A DNA stretch of 64,000 nucleotides from an uncultured Halobacteriovorax sp. (GCA_913061265.1 CAJXVS010000001.1:590334-654333), one strand, 5' to 3'; shown: positions 18,317 through 26,735, counted from the stretch's first letter. A program made the numbers and translations. The notes: generated by a model not told the origin, from the sequence alone.

Positions 18317-18610
18317 TTGAAGAACTTAGATTTAGAATTAGAAAACCTTATTCACAATGAACTAGAGAAACTCCAACGCAAAAAACCTTTTATAGAAAAC
18401 GTGGAGATTTCTTATGAACATAAAGAAAGTGGACTCTTTTATTCTAAGATTAAAGCTAAAACGAGAAACAAAACGATCAACCTACTCCAAGAGAGTAGGT
18501 GTGCCTCAACGGCAATAAGGAAATTATTCAAAAACTTGAGAAGAACACTAAACAAGAAGACTTACCTTAGGCCCAAAAGGATGGCCTTTAATCTCGAGGA
18601 GGCAGCATGA
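18317..18610 (+). CDS. HPF/RaiA-like ribosome-associated protein, short form
   Basis: A 97-residue protein whose pattern (NVEISYEHKESGLFYSKIKAK then ASTAIRKLFKNLRRTLNKK) resembles the beta-strand/helix layout of hibernation-promoting factors, which bind the 30S decoding centre in stationary phase. The resemblance is weak and by eye. It starts at TTG with GGAGG 6 nt upstream. Its stop overlaps the start of the DksA-like gene (ATGA), so the two are coupled. That pairing fits a growth-rate or starvation response. Confidence 0.5.
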   Translation: MKNLDLELENLIHNELEKLQRKKPFIENVEISYEHKESGLFYSKIKAKTRNKTINLLQESRCASTAIRKLFKNLRRTLNKKTYLRPKRMAFNLEEAA

Positions 18611-18945
18611 CTTACCAAAGACAAGATATCTTAAAAAAGTGCGAAGCGAAGTTAAAAAAACTAAGCCAGCAATATAAAAACACACTTGAGAGACCTATAG
18701 ATACCGAGACCTCAGGTTGTGAGATAATTGACATGGCCTTTCGTGAGCAGCACCTTCAGCACTCTAATTTCTTTAGAGAGAGGATGAGGTCCCTACTCCC
18801 AGAGATTCAAGAAGCTCTGATGAGGATTAAAAGGGGGACCTATGGCTTTTGTATCTTCACCGGCGAAGAAATCGAGGCTAATCGATTAGTCGCTGTGCCA
18901 TGGACCCAAATCAGCATTACAGCTCTTCAAAAAGAGGCTAGCTAA
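18607..18945 (+). CDS. DksA/TraR-family protein with degenerate zinc finger
   Basis: DksA-type proteins reach into the RNA polymerase secondary channel and, with ppGpp, reset promoter choice. The 112-residue product has the long N-terminal coiled coil (residues 5-78), with EIIDMAFREQ at the tip region, and the finger block GTYGFCIFTGEEIEANRLVAVPW. The canonical finger uses four Cys; only one remains here (FCIFTG), as in the zinc-independent DksA2 of Pseudomonas. It is coupled to the HPF-like gene with GAGGAGG upstream. A terminator follows at 18973. Confidence 0.75.
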   Translation: MTYQRQDILKKCEAKLKKLSQQYKNTLERPIDTETSGCEIIDMAFREQHLQHSNFFRERMRSLLPEIQEALMRIKRGTYGFCIFTGEEIEANRLVAVPWTQISITALQKEAS

Positions 18946-18972
18946 TTTATCCCCAGCTAGCCTATCAATTCT

Positions 18973-19007
18973 GAGGCTAGGGTTAAGCTACCCTAGTCTC
19001 ATTTTTT
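18973..19007 (+). terminator. Rho-independent terminator after the DksA-like gene
   Basis: The stem gaggctagggt / accctagtctc (11 bp, one G-T pair) with loop taagct is followed by a run of six T. It ends the HPF-DksA transcript and overlaps the last bases of the convergent LysR gene. Confidence 0.75.
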
Positions 19008-19887
19008 CAAAATCTTGTTTTAAAATTAACTCTAAGGCAGGATTTTCGATAATTCTTTTACTATAAATCAAAAAGTACTCACAGTAGACCTCTTCAAGTT
19101 TCCCAATCTTCACAAGCTTTTGATTTTGAACAAGCTCTTTAGTCGTAAAGTTAGGAAGAAAGACCACTCCATCCCCTTTAGAGGCCAAGATCTTTTGAAG
19201 GGCAGTATCTTGAGTTTCAGCAATCATCTTAGGTTTAATGGAATTAGTCTCAAAATAATGCTCAATATCCCCTCTAATTTTAGAGTGGCTCGTAGGAACA
19301 ATTATAGGCTGCCCTTCAAGAGACTCAGGAAACTTCTTTTTAAGGTGAGCAAACTTAGGCGAGGCATAGGCAAACAAAGGCCTCTTAACAATCCTCTTAG
19401 AAAAGATCTTTTTATTACTAAGACTTGCGAGTTCATGATCAGAGATAATAACCTCTATCTGATGGGCCATAAGTTCTCTGAGAAGGTCCTCACTGGAGTT
19501 TTCATAGATAGATAAGAAGCAGCCCGTTTTCTTATGAGCCAAGTCTACAATGTCGCAAATAAGATGCTTGGGAACAGAGTCAAGGGCGCCTACGCTTAGA
19601 TGAAGCTTTTCCTCATCAAACATCTTATCGTCTATAACCTGGATAAGCTCTTGTCCTAAAGAGCCAATCTTCTTGGCGTACTCTAAAGTCACCTTCCCGG
19701 ACTCAGTTAAAAAGAGCTTTCTATTTCGCCTTTCAAAGAGCTGAATGCCTAGGTATTCCTCTAAGCTTTTAAGCTGAGAGCTTAAGGCAGGCTGCCCAAC
19801 TTTCAACACTTCAGAGGCCTTAGAGATACTCCCTTGGGCCGCTATTTCTTTAAAATATATTAGGTGATGATAATTGATCCATTTCAT
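18988..19887 (-). CDS. LysR-family transcriptional regulator, NhaR-like
   Basis: A 299-residue regulator. The winged helix at residues 1-60 (INYHHLIYFKEIAAQGSISK, then PALSSQLKSLEEYLGIQLF) is closest in style to NhaR, which reads INYNHLYYF. The substrate-binding domain from about residue 85 begins with LHLSVGALDSVPKHLI. NhaR responds to sodium; the effector here is unknown. The ATG at 19887 is chosen because GGAAGG lies just upstream; an upstream ATG would add ten residues. No divergent target gene adjoins it, only the 462-bp gap at 19888-20349. Confidence 0.85.
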   Translation of the reverse strand: MKWINYHHLIYFKEIAAQGSISKASEVLKVGQPALSSQLKSLEEYLGIQLFERRNRKLFLTESGKVTLEYAKKIGSLGQELIQVIDDKMFDEEKLHLSVGALDSVPKHLICDIVDLAHKKTGCFLSIYENSSEDLLRELMAHQIEVIISDHELASLSNKKIFSKRIVKRPLFAYASPKFAHLKKKFPESLEGQPIIVPTSHSKIRGDIEHYFETNSIKPKMIAETQDTALQKILASKGDGVVFLPNFTTKELVQNQKLVKIGKLEEVYCEYFLIYSKRIIENPALELILKQDFEKMRLG

Positions 19888-20349
19888 AGTGCCTTCCCAA
19901 TCCATCGCTTTAACCAATGGTTTTAAAGATTTCTATTCATTTAATTAATAATTCTAAATAAGGTATCGAACAATAACAACTGAACTTGATAAGGCCTTGT
20001 CTAAGAATGAAGGGGTCATTAGGCCCCACCCCTTTCGTGAATACATCTACTTCACGCAGCGCACGAAGCCCTTTAGACCCTAAAAAACAGGCATCTAATT
20101 TGCAACTACCCTAAGTGAACTTTTAAATTGAGACAAAAAGGCACCAACGGGATCGCTATGAAAAGACTTGAGAGGTCGCTGAAATTTTTTAAGAACTTCC
20201 ACATCATGATGCTCATGATTGGCTTCGCTATACTTGCTGTTTTGGTGAATATTACTTCGCCTTGATTTTTCTATGTCCAGCACAGGTCTGCTGGCACCTT
20301 ATCCAATAGACTAGCAAAAATACATATCCGTTTTATAAAAAGAAACACC
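19888..20349. other. 462-bp gap without a confident gene; nested inverted repeats
   Basis: The right part holds two weak opposed ORFs: 20158-20265 (+) and a 62-codon GTG-started frame at 20095-20283 (-). The left part is structured. aaggggt/acccctt pairs 20010-20016 with 20028-20034, and cgtgaa/ttcacg pairs 20036-20041 with 20051-20056. The latter sits inside a larger ctttcgtg...cacgaag pairing. No T-run follows, so this is not a simple terminator. It may be a structured RNA, a LysR operator region or the remains of a lost gene. Confidence 0.3.
20158..20265 (+). CDS. Possible tiny membrane protein, 35 aa
   Basis: A 35-residue ORF with a basic amphipathic start (MKRLERSLKFFKNF) and one hydrophobic helix (MMLMIGFAILAVLV). 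The ribosome site is poor (CGGGA, 5-6 nt upstream). The transmembrane profile is the only positive sign and an opposing ORF covers the same bases, so this is a weak call. Confidence 0.2.
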   Translation: MKRLERSLKFFKNFHIMMLMIGFAILAVLVNITSP

Positions 20350-21027
20350 CTACCGAGCTCGAAGCTCCTGCTCCACAAACTTAACAGAACCATCATCACA
20401 TGAACGGGCCTGGGCTCTAGTATGAGCGACCCCATGATATCTTCTATTAGTTGTGCTCGCTTTGGTATGAATGAGGGCGCCGTCCATGAGGTAGGCTTCG
20501 AAGATGCCATCGTCGTTGGGATAGAACCATGCGGCTTCGAGTTTAATCATGCCGGAGGTTTTTAAGATTCTAGCTTCGATCTTTTTTCCGCCAACTTCTT
20601 GGATGATTTCTGTTACTTCGTCGTTGAGGAGTTTTTCGCAGTAGTGAGAGAAAAAGCCGTGATCGTCGGTTAGGATCTCATCTATATAGCGGAAGAAGCT
20701 GCTGTTGAAATGAATGGGGCCTCGGCTTGGGACTTGGAGCCTGGCGGTGAAGTTTCCAAGGGAGGTGGCCCTTCTGCCGCAGACTTGCTCCTTTCCTTTG
20801 AAATCGAAGACGAGTTTATTGTTTTCAAAGCGGGAGAGGTATTCTCTTTTATCTCGTAAGAGTTCGCAGGCCTCGACGCCTATGAGTCTTTCTGGTTCAG
20901 TGAGAACTCTGTTGGTACTGAGGGCGTTACCGAAGGATAGTCCCTTCTCTTTATCGTCGTCGGCCTTATTTTTTCCGCATGAAAAAAGGCTAACGAGAAG
21001 TAGGCAAAGAAGAGCTTTAGTCATCAT
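20350..21027 (-). CDS. Lipoprotein of unknown function
   Basis: A 225-residue lipoprotein with lipobox VSLFSC (Cys at residue 17) and an acidic, disordered start (KNKADDDKEKG). The mature part has three further cysteines, two in ACELL and RSCDD. I see no catalytic motif. AAGGA lies 7 nt before the first of two adjacent ATGs. The gene stands alone, flanked by the structured gap and the operon ending at 21105. Confidence 0.5.
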   Translation of the reverse strand: MMTKALLCLLLVSLFSCGKNKADDDKEKGLSFGNALSTNRVLTEPERLIGVEACELLRDKREYLSRFENNKLVFDFKGKEQVCGRRATSLGNFTARLQVPSRGPIHFNSSFFRYIDEILTDDHGFFSHYCEKLLNDEVTEIIQEVGGKKIEARILKTSGMIKLEAAWFYPNDDGIFEAYLMDGALIHTKASTTNRRYHGVAHTRAQARSCDDGSVKFVEQELRAR

Positions 21028-21104
21028 GACAGATCCTTTAAGGGTTTTCTTTATTATAATAAAAGCTTAAATGGATCGGCAAATGCCCTAGAGCCCTATG
21101 GATA

Positions 21105-21707
21105 CTAGCGTTTTAAATCCGAGCGAAAGTGTTTGATTCTTTTTTTATTGTCTACGTACCAGATATCAAAAGAAGGGTCATCGTCTACTTGCCCGATGGC
21201 GTAGAAGCGGAAGCTTCCTTTCTTAAGGCATTTTTGTTTTTCAAATGATTTTCCAATTTTTTTCTCAACGAGAACAACTCTTTCATAAACCCCGTGAAGG
21301 TTCAGAGTATTGGTTGGTGAGTTCTTGGCGATAAGATGCTTACAACTCTCTGGCACGCCAAAGTAATAGAAATAAGACTCTTTCTTTCCTTGTTTGAAAA
21401 TCTTGCGAAGATCGACTTCGTAGGATCCCGACTTCTTTTTTGATTTTACTAAGGCCTTGTATATTTTCTTAAGACCCTCTTTGGCGCCTTCAGTTCTTTT
21501 GGCGTAATCCGCTAGAGCCGCTTCTTTATTACAAAATCTCTGATTGGTGGGCTTCTTACAAAAATCTAAAAAAGTTCCCGCTACGCAGGCCGACTTTTCT
21601 TTTTCATTTCCTATATTGGCGCACTTTCTATTCACTTCTTTCATGAAGGCCTTCTCGCTAGAGAAAGCTATTAGAGGAAGTAATATCAAAGCTAGAAATA
21701 ATTTCAT
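21105..21707 (-). CDS. Exported protein of unknown function, coupled to the PNKP-type phosphatase gene
   Basis: A 200-residue protein with signal peptide FLALILLPLIAFS. It is Lys-rich, with cysteines at CANIG, ACVAG, FCKK, FCNK, SCKH and KCLKK that could form disulphides in the periplasm. The C-terminal half is beta-rich (FRFYAIGQVDDDPSFDIWYV). The start at 21707 shares one base with the upstream stop (TAATG) and has AGGAG 7 nt upstream. A longer frame would overlap the upstream gene and spoil the signal peptide. Function unknown. Confidence 0.5.
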   Translation of the reverse strand: MKLFLALILLPLIAFSSEKAFMKEVNRKCANIGNEKEKSACVAGTFLDFCKKPTNQRFCNKEAALADYAKRTEGAKEGLKKIYKALVKSKKKSGSYEVDLRKIFKQGKKESYFYYFGVPESCKHLIAKNSPTNTLNLHGVYERVVLVEKKIGKSFEKQKCLKKGSFRFYAIGQVDDDPSFDIWYVDNKKRIKHFRSDLKR

Positions 21708-22147
21708 TAAAAATCTCCTACGTCGCATTGAAGGCAAACAAGCCCTATCTCTCGCCACATCTTTACAACCGAAGCTCTATCTTCAACGACAAAGAGAACT
21801 TCATACTTATCTTTTATCTGATCAACATAGATCTCTTTTTTAACATCAGAGTCTTCTCTACGATCACTTTTTGGTCTCATAAAAAGTTCATCGACCTCAA
21901 TTTTATGTTTTTTCATCCACTCGAGAGTTTCAGTTCTATAAGACTCTCCCCTTCCTGTGATGAAGACTGTCTTATAACCTTTGTCTTTCATGGCGAGGAT
22001 AAGATCCCTGCACCAAAGATTCAACTCATCATGGACCATGCCTTCATTAAAAGCTTTCCAGTCTTTTGTTTGAGCTTGAACGTGGTGAACCCTGTGATTC
22101 ACGTCTGCTAAGGTTCCATCTATGTCGACTAGGATTGCTTTTTGCAT
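21707..22147 (-). CDS. HAD-superfamily phosphatase, polynucleotide kinase 3'-phosphatase type
   Basis: A 146-residue HAD hydrolase. The nucleophile motif is ILVDIDGTLADVNHR at residues 5-19. The TVFITGRGESYR stretch is motif II, and VVEDRASVVKMW carries the acidic motif near residue 125. The layout, with DIDGTLAD and RGESYR, matches the phosphatase domain of T4-like polynucleotide kinases, which remove 3' phosphates from nucleic acid ends. No kinase domain is present. It starts through a TGATG overlap with the PPC-domain gene, making a three-gene operon with the exported protein downstream. Confidence 0.75.
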   Translation of the reverse strand: MQKAILVDIDGTLADVNHRVHHVQAQTKDWKAFNEGMVHDELNLWCRDLILAMKDKGYKTVFITGRGESYRTETLEWMKKHKIEVDELFMRPKSDRREDSDVKKEIYVDQIKDKYEVLFVVEDRASVVKMWREIGLVCLQCDVGDF

Positions 22148-22581
22148 CAGTGTCCTGCTTTACAAAAACTTAAAAGGTTTAGACCAATCTCTTTGTTAGG
22201 TAGGCGTTCTATATCAGCATTGAAAGGACGAAAGTTAATCTCGCAAGTAACGGCGACCTTAGCGCTAAAAAGATGACCGCCATAGGCGCGAAAGTCTTCT
22301 CCACCAAGAACTGTATGAATATGAAAGAAAGGTTTTCCTTCGAAGAAGGAAAGGTTTCCATCGAGGCTTAAAAGTTCTGCTTCGTCTTTGAACATCTTTC
22401 TGTCGTAGTGTTTGTTTGCTAGATGATAAAAGCCTAGCTCGCAGTCTTTTAAGGCGCCAATCCCTGACATATGCCCGGACTTTAGGCCTTCTTTTGCGGC
22501 CCATTCTTCTAGGGTGCTAAAAAGATCTTCATCTTTATCTAAACGTAAAAACCAATTATCACCGTCTTTAAGTGCTTCCAT
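22147..22581 (-). CDS. PPC/DUF296-domain protein
   Basis: A 144-residue single-domain protein of the plants-and-prokaryotes-conserved (PPC, DUF296) fold. Conserved signs are GLKSGHMSGIGALKDCELGFY near residue 33, a core SLDGNLSF near 72 and HIHTVLGGEDFRAYGGHLF near 86. The two His of HIH and the Gly-Gly-His turn are typical. Bacterial members form trimers and are often described as DNA-binding or metal-binding, without a settled function. The ATG at 22581 has GGAGG 4 nt upstream and is chosen over a longer frame that would overlap the upstream lipoprotein gene. Confidence 0.8.
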   Translation of the reverse strand: MEALKDGDNWFLRLDKDEDLFSTLEEWAAKEGLKSGHMSGIGALKDCELGFYHLANKHYDRKMFKDEAELLSLDGNLSFFEGKPFFHIHTVLGGEDFRAYGGHLFSAKVAVTCEINFRPFNADIERLPNKEIGLNLLSFCKAGH

Positions 22582-22606
22582 GAATCCTCCAAAATATGAG
22601 AATAGG

Positions 22607-23419
22607 TTACGGTGAGTAGGCCTTAATGTCATCTAAGCATTGAGAGCCGTAGAGGGTTTTATTGCCCTCTGTGACGAGGCCTTGGATAAACTGGAGAAGG
22701 TCTTGATTTCCTTCGTTCTGCCAGTACATAACGCAGTCAGAATTAGAACAGTGAGCCCCGTGAGCTTGGTCATGATGCTCGGTGACAGCGTCGACACCGT
22801 TAGCAACAACTCCTAAGGCGTGTCCCATTTCATGGACTAAGGTGGCCTGCTCACCGAATTTTACCACAAGAGATTCATCACTAGGTCCAAGTTGTCTGAT
22901 GGCGTCTTTAAAGATGGCGATGATAGTCGTTCCCGTGATGCTTACTCCAAGAACAGAGTTTGAGATTTGATCCCCTGAATTGTAAGCGCCCTTTAAGAAC
23001 ATGATGGTAAAGAAACTTGATGCCTCATCCGTAGGTGGAACTCCTAGGGTTTGTGCAAATTGAACAATCTCCCCCGGTGTCCAGCTGTCTTTCTCTTGGG
23101 CAGTCACAAGGTTCATTTCATTCAATTCTTTAGGCACATTGACTTGGGTGTTTTGCGTTCTTACTTCGAAGATCTTCTTTAAGTTCTCTTCAAGTAATCC
23201 CCAAACTGGCTGGTCTCGGTTGTTCTTTCCAGCATATGGTTCTGCATTAGGTTCGTAGAAGACCCTAACGTAGAGGTGTCTCATATTAGCGCCATAAAAC
23301 TTATTAAGATTCTCTGGGGTTTGACTCTTATTGATCACCGAAGCAGAGGTAGGAACAAAGTCCGAATCTCCACAGCTGATAATAAGAAAACTGAATATTA
23401 GGTAATAGAGGAATCTCAC
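22607..23419 (-). CDS. Metzincin-like zinc metalloprotease, lipoprotein
   Basis: A 270-residue lipoprotein (lipobox FLIISC, Cys at 16). The zinc site is LVHEMGHALG near residue 194, an HExxH helix followed by Gly. A downstream His-rich stretch (TEHHDQAHGAHC) can supply the third ligand. CVMYW near residue 229 may be the Met-turn of metzincins. Cleavage of an extracellular or periplasmic protein is inferred. It starts at GTG (23419) with GATAAG close upstream and no clear ribosome site. It precedes the PPC-domain gene. Confidence 0.7.
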   Translation of the reverse strand: MRFLYYLIFSFLIISCGDSDFVPTSASVINKSQTPENLNKFYGANMRHLYVRVFYEPNAEPYAGKNNRDQPVWGLLEENLKKIFEVRTQNTQVNVPKELNEMNLVTAQEKDSWTPGEIVQFAQTLGVPPTDEASSFFTIMFLKGAYNSGDQISNSVLGVSITGTTIIAIFKDAIRQLGPSDESLVVKFGEQATLVHEMGHALGVVANGVDAVTEHHDQAHGAHCSNSDCVMYWQNEGNQDLLQFIQGLVTEGNKTLYGSQCLDDIKAYSP

Positions 23420-23443
23420 CCCATCTTATCGACAGATTAGGCC

Positions 23444-25345
23444 TTATTCTTGACCTGAAGGGGCATCTAATTGACCATTGTTTCGATAGTCTGAAACGCC
23501 TGAAATCATTATCTTTTCGGCCATCTTAGAAGTGTAGTCCTCAGGCTTTATGGGAGGATGAAAGGTGACCTTAACGGATCTTCTCTTAAAGAGGTTTGGC
23601 ATCTTAAAGACAACTTTTCCTCCGTGATAGCTAAAGATTGAGCCCCATAAACCATCAAGGCTAACAAGAACCACGGGAACTTTATTTTCTTTTAGGATCT
23701 TAAGGATGCCTGGTTGAAACTTTCTCATCTTTCCATCACGAGTAATCCAGCCTTCAGGGAAGATGCCAAGAGTCGCCCCTTCCCTAAGATGATCGCCAAT
23801 CTTATCAAAGGCCTTCTTTAAAACTTCCGGGTCTTCTTTCTTAGTCGCGATAGGAACAAGCTTTGCTTGGCTAAACCAGAAGGGCCCAGTTGGAAGATAA
23901 TAATAATTATAATCAATCACAAATCTAATAGGCTCTTTTAAAGTTCCCATCAAGATAACCCAATCAACAAAACTAATATGATTACTGGCCAAGATAAAAG
24001 GACCAGCGGGAACATGCTCTTGTCCTACAACTTCAACTTTATAAAAAACTTTCGAGAGGATCTTCATCCAAAAACGAGCGGCGTATTCTGAGTAGAACCA
24101 ATAAACAATATAGCTAACAATAATATGAAGGATTCCTAGGACTAAACAAACAAAAGGAATTCCTTGAGGCACTAAAAGCATGACAACCACAGAGGCCGAT
24201 ACCATAAATAAAGCGTTCCAAATATTGTTTCCAGCAATGGTTCTTGCAAGGACTCCGGGGTCAGAGATTTCTTGCACGTAAGTCATCTGAGGTACCGTGT
24301 ACATGCCACCAAAGACAGAGATCATAAAGAGGTCAAAGACAGCTCTAAAGGCTGCGGGTTGAGTAAAGAATTCGGAGAGGCCTACAAGCTCTGTGGGCTT
24401 AATATAGCCTCTTGGCATAAAATAAAGATCGATCAAAAAGATCCCCATAAGCACACCGGCCGTAGGAACAACTCCAATTTCAACTTTCTTATCAGAGATC
24501 TTGGCCACGATAAAAGAGCCAACTCCCATACCAACTGTAAAAAGCGCCAAGAAAAGTGTGGCCACTGTTTTATCCCCGCCTAGAACATCCTTACTTAAGG
24601 TAGGAAGGATTGAGAGGATAGCGGCCCCCATAAACCAAAACCAAGAAATACCAAGAACCGTTTTGAAGATCTTCTTATCCTTAGTGGTGATCTTGAGGAT
24701 CTCCCAAGTGGGGCGAAAGAAGGTATAATCAACCTTAATTTCAGGATAAATAACCCCGACTTTATTAATAAATTGAGAAGTTAAGATACCAACACCACTA
24801 AAGAAACTAAGCCCGATAGCGATAGGAACGACAAAGTTCTCAAGAGGAATACTTCCCCCCATGATAGTTCCGACTAAGATAGCGATAAAGGTTCCGGTGC
24901 TTACAAAGGCATTCGCTAGGACTAGTTCTTTATCTTTAATAAGAGCGGGAATGATTCCGTATTTTAGAGGCCCAAAGAAGGCCGACTGAGTTCCCATACA
25001 AAAGAGAACGAAGAAAAGCATTTGAAAGTTTTCTAAATAAAACCCAAGAGAGGCCACGCACATGATCAGAAATTCTGTGATCTTTGTGACCTTAATGACT
25101 GTGGCCTTTTCATACTTGTCGGCAATCTGTCCTGCCGTTGCTGAGAATAAAAAGAAAGGCAGGATAAAGATACCACCGGCCGCCGGGACTAACATGGCCG
25201 CGTCTAGGCCCCAAAGTGAGACACCTTGGTAGGCAATAAGAATGACCATAGCATTCTTAAAGAAGTTATCATTCAAGGCCCCAAAGAATTGAGTCCAGAA
25301 TAAGGGCCAAAAGCGCCTGTCGTTTGTTATGTAGTTTAAGCTCAC
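23444..25345 (-). CDS. MFS transporter fused to PlsC-type acyltransferase
   Basis: A 633-residue inner-membrane protein. The first 420 residues are a 12-helix MFS carrier of the LplT lysophospholipid flippase type (FFGALNDNFFKNA at 20-32, GQIADKYEKATVIK in loop 2-3). The last 200 residues are a PlsC acyltransferase with NHISFVD (H-x4-D) and FPEGWITRDG. The Aas/LplT fusions of many proteobacteria also carry an acyl-ACP synthetase domain, which is missing here. It probably imports and re-acylates lysophospholipid. The start is GTG with TAAAAT ending 6 nt upstream and TTGGCA 18 bp further, a likely leaderless message. Confidence 0.85.
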   Translation of the reverse strand: MSLNYITNDRRFWPLFWTQFFGALNDNFFKNAMVILIAYQGVSLWGLDAAMLVPAAGGIFILPFFLFSATAGQIADKYEKATVIKVTKITEFLIMCVASLGFYLENFQMLFFVLFCMGTQSAFFGPLKYGIIPALIKDKELVLANAFVSTGTFIAILVGTIMGGSIPLENFVVPIAIGLSFFSGVGILTSQFINKVGVIYPEIKVDYTFFRPTWEILKITTKDKKIFKTVLGISWFWFMGAAILSILPTLSKDVLGGDKTVATLFLALFTVGMGVGSFIVAKISDKKVEIGVVPTAGVLMGIFLIDLYFMPRGYIKPTELVGLSEFFTQPAAFRAVFDLFMISVFGGMYTVPQMTYVQEISDPGVLARTIAGNNIWNALFMVSASVVVMLLVPQGIPFVCLVLGILHIIVSYIVYWFYSEYAARFWMKILSKVFYKVEVVGQEHVPAGPFILASNHISFVDWVILMGTLKEPIRFVIDYNYYYLPTGPFWFSQAKLVPIATKKEDPEVLKKAFDKIGDHLREGATLGIFPEGWITRDGKMRKFQPGILKILKENKVPVVLVSLDGLWGSIFSYHGGKVVFKMPNLFKRRSVKVTFHPPIKPEDYTSKMAEKIMISGVSDYRNNGQLDAPSGQE

Positions 25346-25351
25346 TGAATT

Positions 25352-25381
25352 ATTTTAAGGGTATTCTCTTGAATGTGCCAA
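25352..25381 (-). promoter_or_regulatory. Candidate leaderless promoter of the MFS-acyltransferase gene
   Basis: On the minus strand TTGGCA (25381-25376) and TAAAAT (25357-25352) are 18 bp apart. Six nt (AATTCA) separate the -10 box from the GTG start at 25345, and there is no ribosome site. Confidence 0.45.
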
Positions 25382-25431
25382 ATTCCTTTTTAGCCATCAG
25401 CTTAAAACGCGATGCCCAAAAAGATATATGC

Positions 25432-25935
25432 TTATTTGTATTCTACGTCTTTGATTCCAACCACTCCGAGGAAGGCAACTTTCTTCACGATGAAGTTCAT
25501 CTTAGTGATGGCCCTCCCACGGCTGAAAAGCTTCCACTTCGTGCCATCAAAATCAACCTTGATCTGGCTGCTAATTCTTTTTCCGGTAGCACCGTTATAA
25601 AGCATATCGAGAGTAAAGTGACCTCCACGGTCGACTTCAAAGTCATTACTTCTTAAGACGATGACTTTGTACTTTCCTTCCTTTTCTTCTTTGAGAACGA
25701 CTCCATTTTCACCGAGTTCCTCTACGAGAAAGTTCTTACTAGAATTATCGGCATGATCAAAGAGCCTCATCCCAGTCGCCTTCCCTTCATCGTCTAAGAT
25801 TAAGAAAAGTCTTCCATTAAGAGCGTCGTGATTGTTCGTCACCTTTGCTAGAAGAACTTCAGCGCCCATGGCCTGCCCTGCCATCATTCCTAGAGCCAAA
25901 CAAATTACTGCTGCTGAACGAACCATCCTATTCAT
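25432..25935 (-). CDS. Exported protein of unknown function
   Basis: A 167-residue protein with signal peptide RSAAVICLALGMMAGQAMGA. The mature part is beta-rich with an internal GKATGMRLFDHADNSSKNF stretch, and has no Cys. GGAGG lies 6 nt before the ATG at 25935, which decides against a longer frame starting at 25974. The composition suggests a small periplasmic beta-sandwich. I do not recognise the family. Confidence 0.5.
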   Translation of the reverse strand: MNRMVRSAAVICLALGMMAGQAMGAEVLLAKVTNNHDALNGRLFLILDDEGKATGMRLFDHADNSSKNFLVEELGENGVVLKEEKEGKYKVIVLRSNDFEVDRGGHFTLDMLYNGATGKRISSQIKVDFDGTKWKLFSRGRAITKMNFIVKKVAFLGVVGIKDVEYK

Positions 25936-26097
25936 ACTTAACCTCCGTAAAGTAATAGAGCTCGAGATTCCCAAGAAGCCTTCACTATGGACAGGAATTG
26001 GTAAGGATTACACGGTCCTGTATTTTCTCAAACTTAACGTAACGCAGCAGCGCTATCTCCTTGAAGTTTTGTATCATCAGTTTTAATACTTTCTTAC

Positions 26098-26733
26098 ATG
26101 TATAAGCTCTACCACTATGTCCATTGTCCTTTTTGCGTTCGAGTTAGAATGGCGGCCGGTTTTCTGGCCCTTTCTTTTGAAAGCATCGTGCTTCCTTATA
26201 ATGACGAGGCCACTCCCCTTTCTTTAATGAATAAAAAGATGCTTCCCATCTTTGAGTTTGCTGAGGGGGATTTAAGTAATGAAAGCTTAGATATTATTAA
26301 ACGCTTGGATGTTAATGACCTTCTTCAAAATAATAAATCTTCAGAAGAGGAGCTCGATTCTCTTCTAGCAAAGATAGGAAGTGATCTTCATTCTCTTTGC
26401 ATGCCCTACTGGATGTTTACGCCAGAGTTTAATAGTGAAAGCCGAGAGTATTTTCAAACAAAGAAAGAAGTTAAAAGAGGGCCTTTTAAAAAGCTTATTC
26501 AAGATAAAGAAATTTATCTATTAGGCTTAGAAAAAACCCTTTTAGAAGTAGAGACTAAGCTGACTCCTTTTTATAAAGGAGATAAACTCACCATCACCGA
26601 TATCATGCTTGCCTCTCATCTTTGGGGGATGTACATCTTTCCTGAATTTCAGTTCTCCACAAAGATGCATTCCTATCTTCAGGAAGTGAAGAAGCAAACG
26701 AGCTTTGAATATCATGAAGACTTCTGGAACTAA
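26098..26733 (+). CDS. grxB: Glutaredoxin 2
   Basis: A GST-like glutaredoxin (211 aa) that reduces protein disulphides with glutathione. The thioredoxin-fold half carries the active site HCPFC (residues 9-13). MNKKMLPIFEF near residue 45 includes the cis-proline that contacts glutathione. The C-terminal 130 residues form the helical GST-like domain. No ribosome site is present. TTGAAG (26061-26066) and TAATAC (26084-26089) stand 17 bp apart and 8 nt before the ATG, so this may also be a leaderless gene. Confidence 0.85.
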   Translation: MYKLYHYVHCPFCVRVRMAAGFLALSFESIVLPYNDEATPLSLMNKKMLPIFEFAEGDLSNESLDIIKRLDVNDLLQNNKSSEEELDSLLAKIGSDLHSLCMPYWMFTPEFNSESREYFQTKKEVKRGPFKKLIQDKEIYLLGLEKTLLEVETKLTPFYKGDKLTITDIMLASHLWGMYIFPEFQFSTKMHSYLQEVKKQTSFEYHEDFWN

Positions 26734-26735
26734 TC

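Noticed and set aside
20095..20283. A 62-codon frame on the minus strand (GTG start) in the gap beside the LysR gene
   Set aside because: No ribosome site, no recognisable domain, and an opposing frame with a clean membrane helix covers the same bases. Not called, but it might be a gene remnant.
20271..20510. A 79-codon frame overlapping the lipoprotein gene at 20350
   Set aside because: It lies in another frame of a gene with a lipobox and good ribosome site, and its composition looks random.
21544..22111. Two plus-strand frames of 99 and 127 codons
   Set aside because: They are shadows of the PNKP-type phosphatase operon on the minus strand.
24272..24583. A 103-codon plus-strand frame
   Set aside because: It is antisense to the MFS-acyltransferase gene, whose motifs are clear, and has no start signals.
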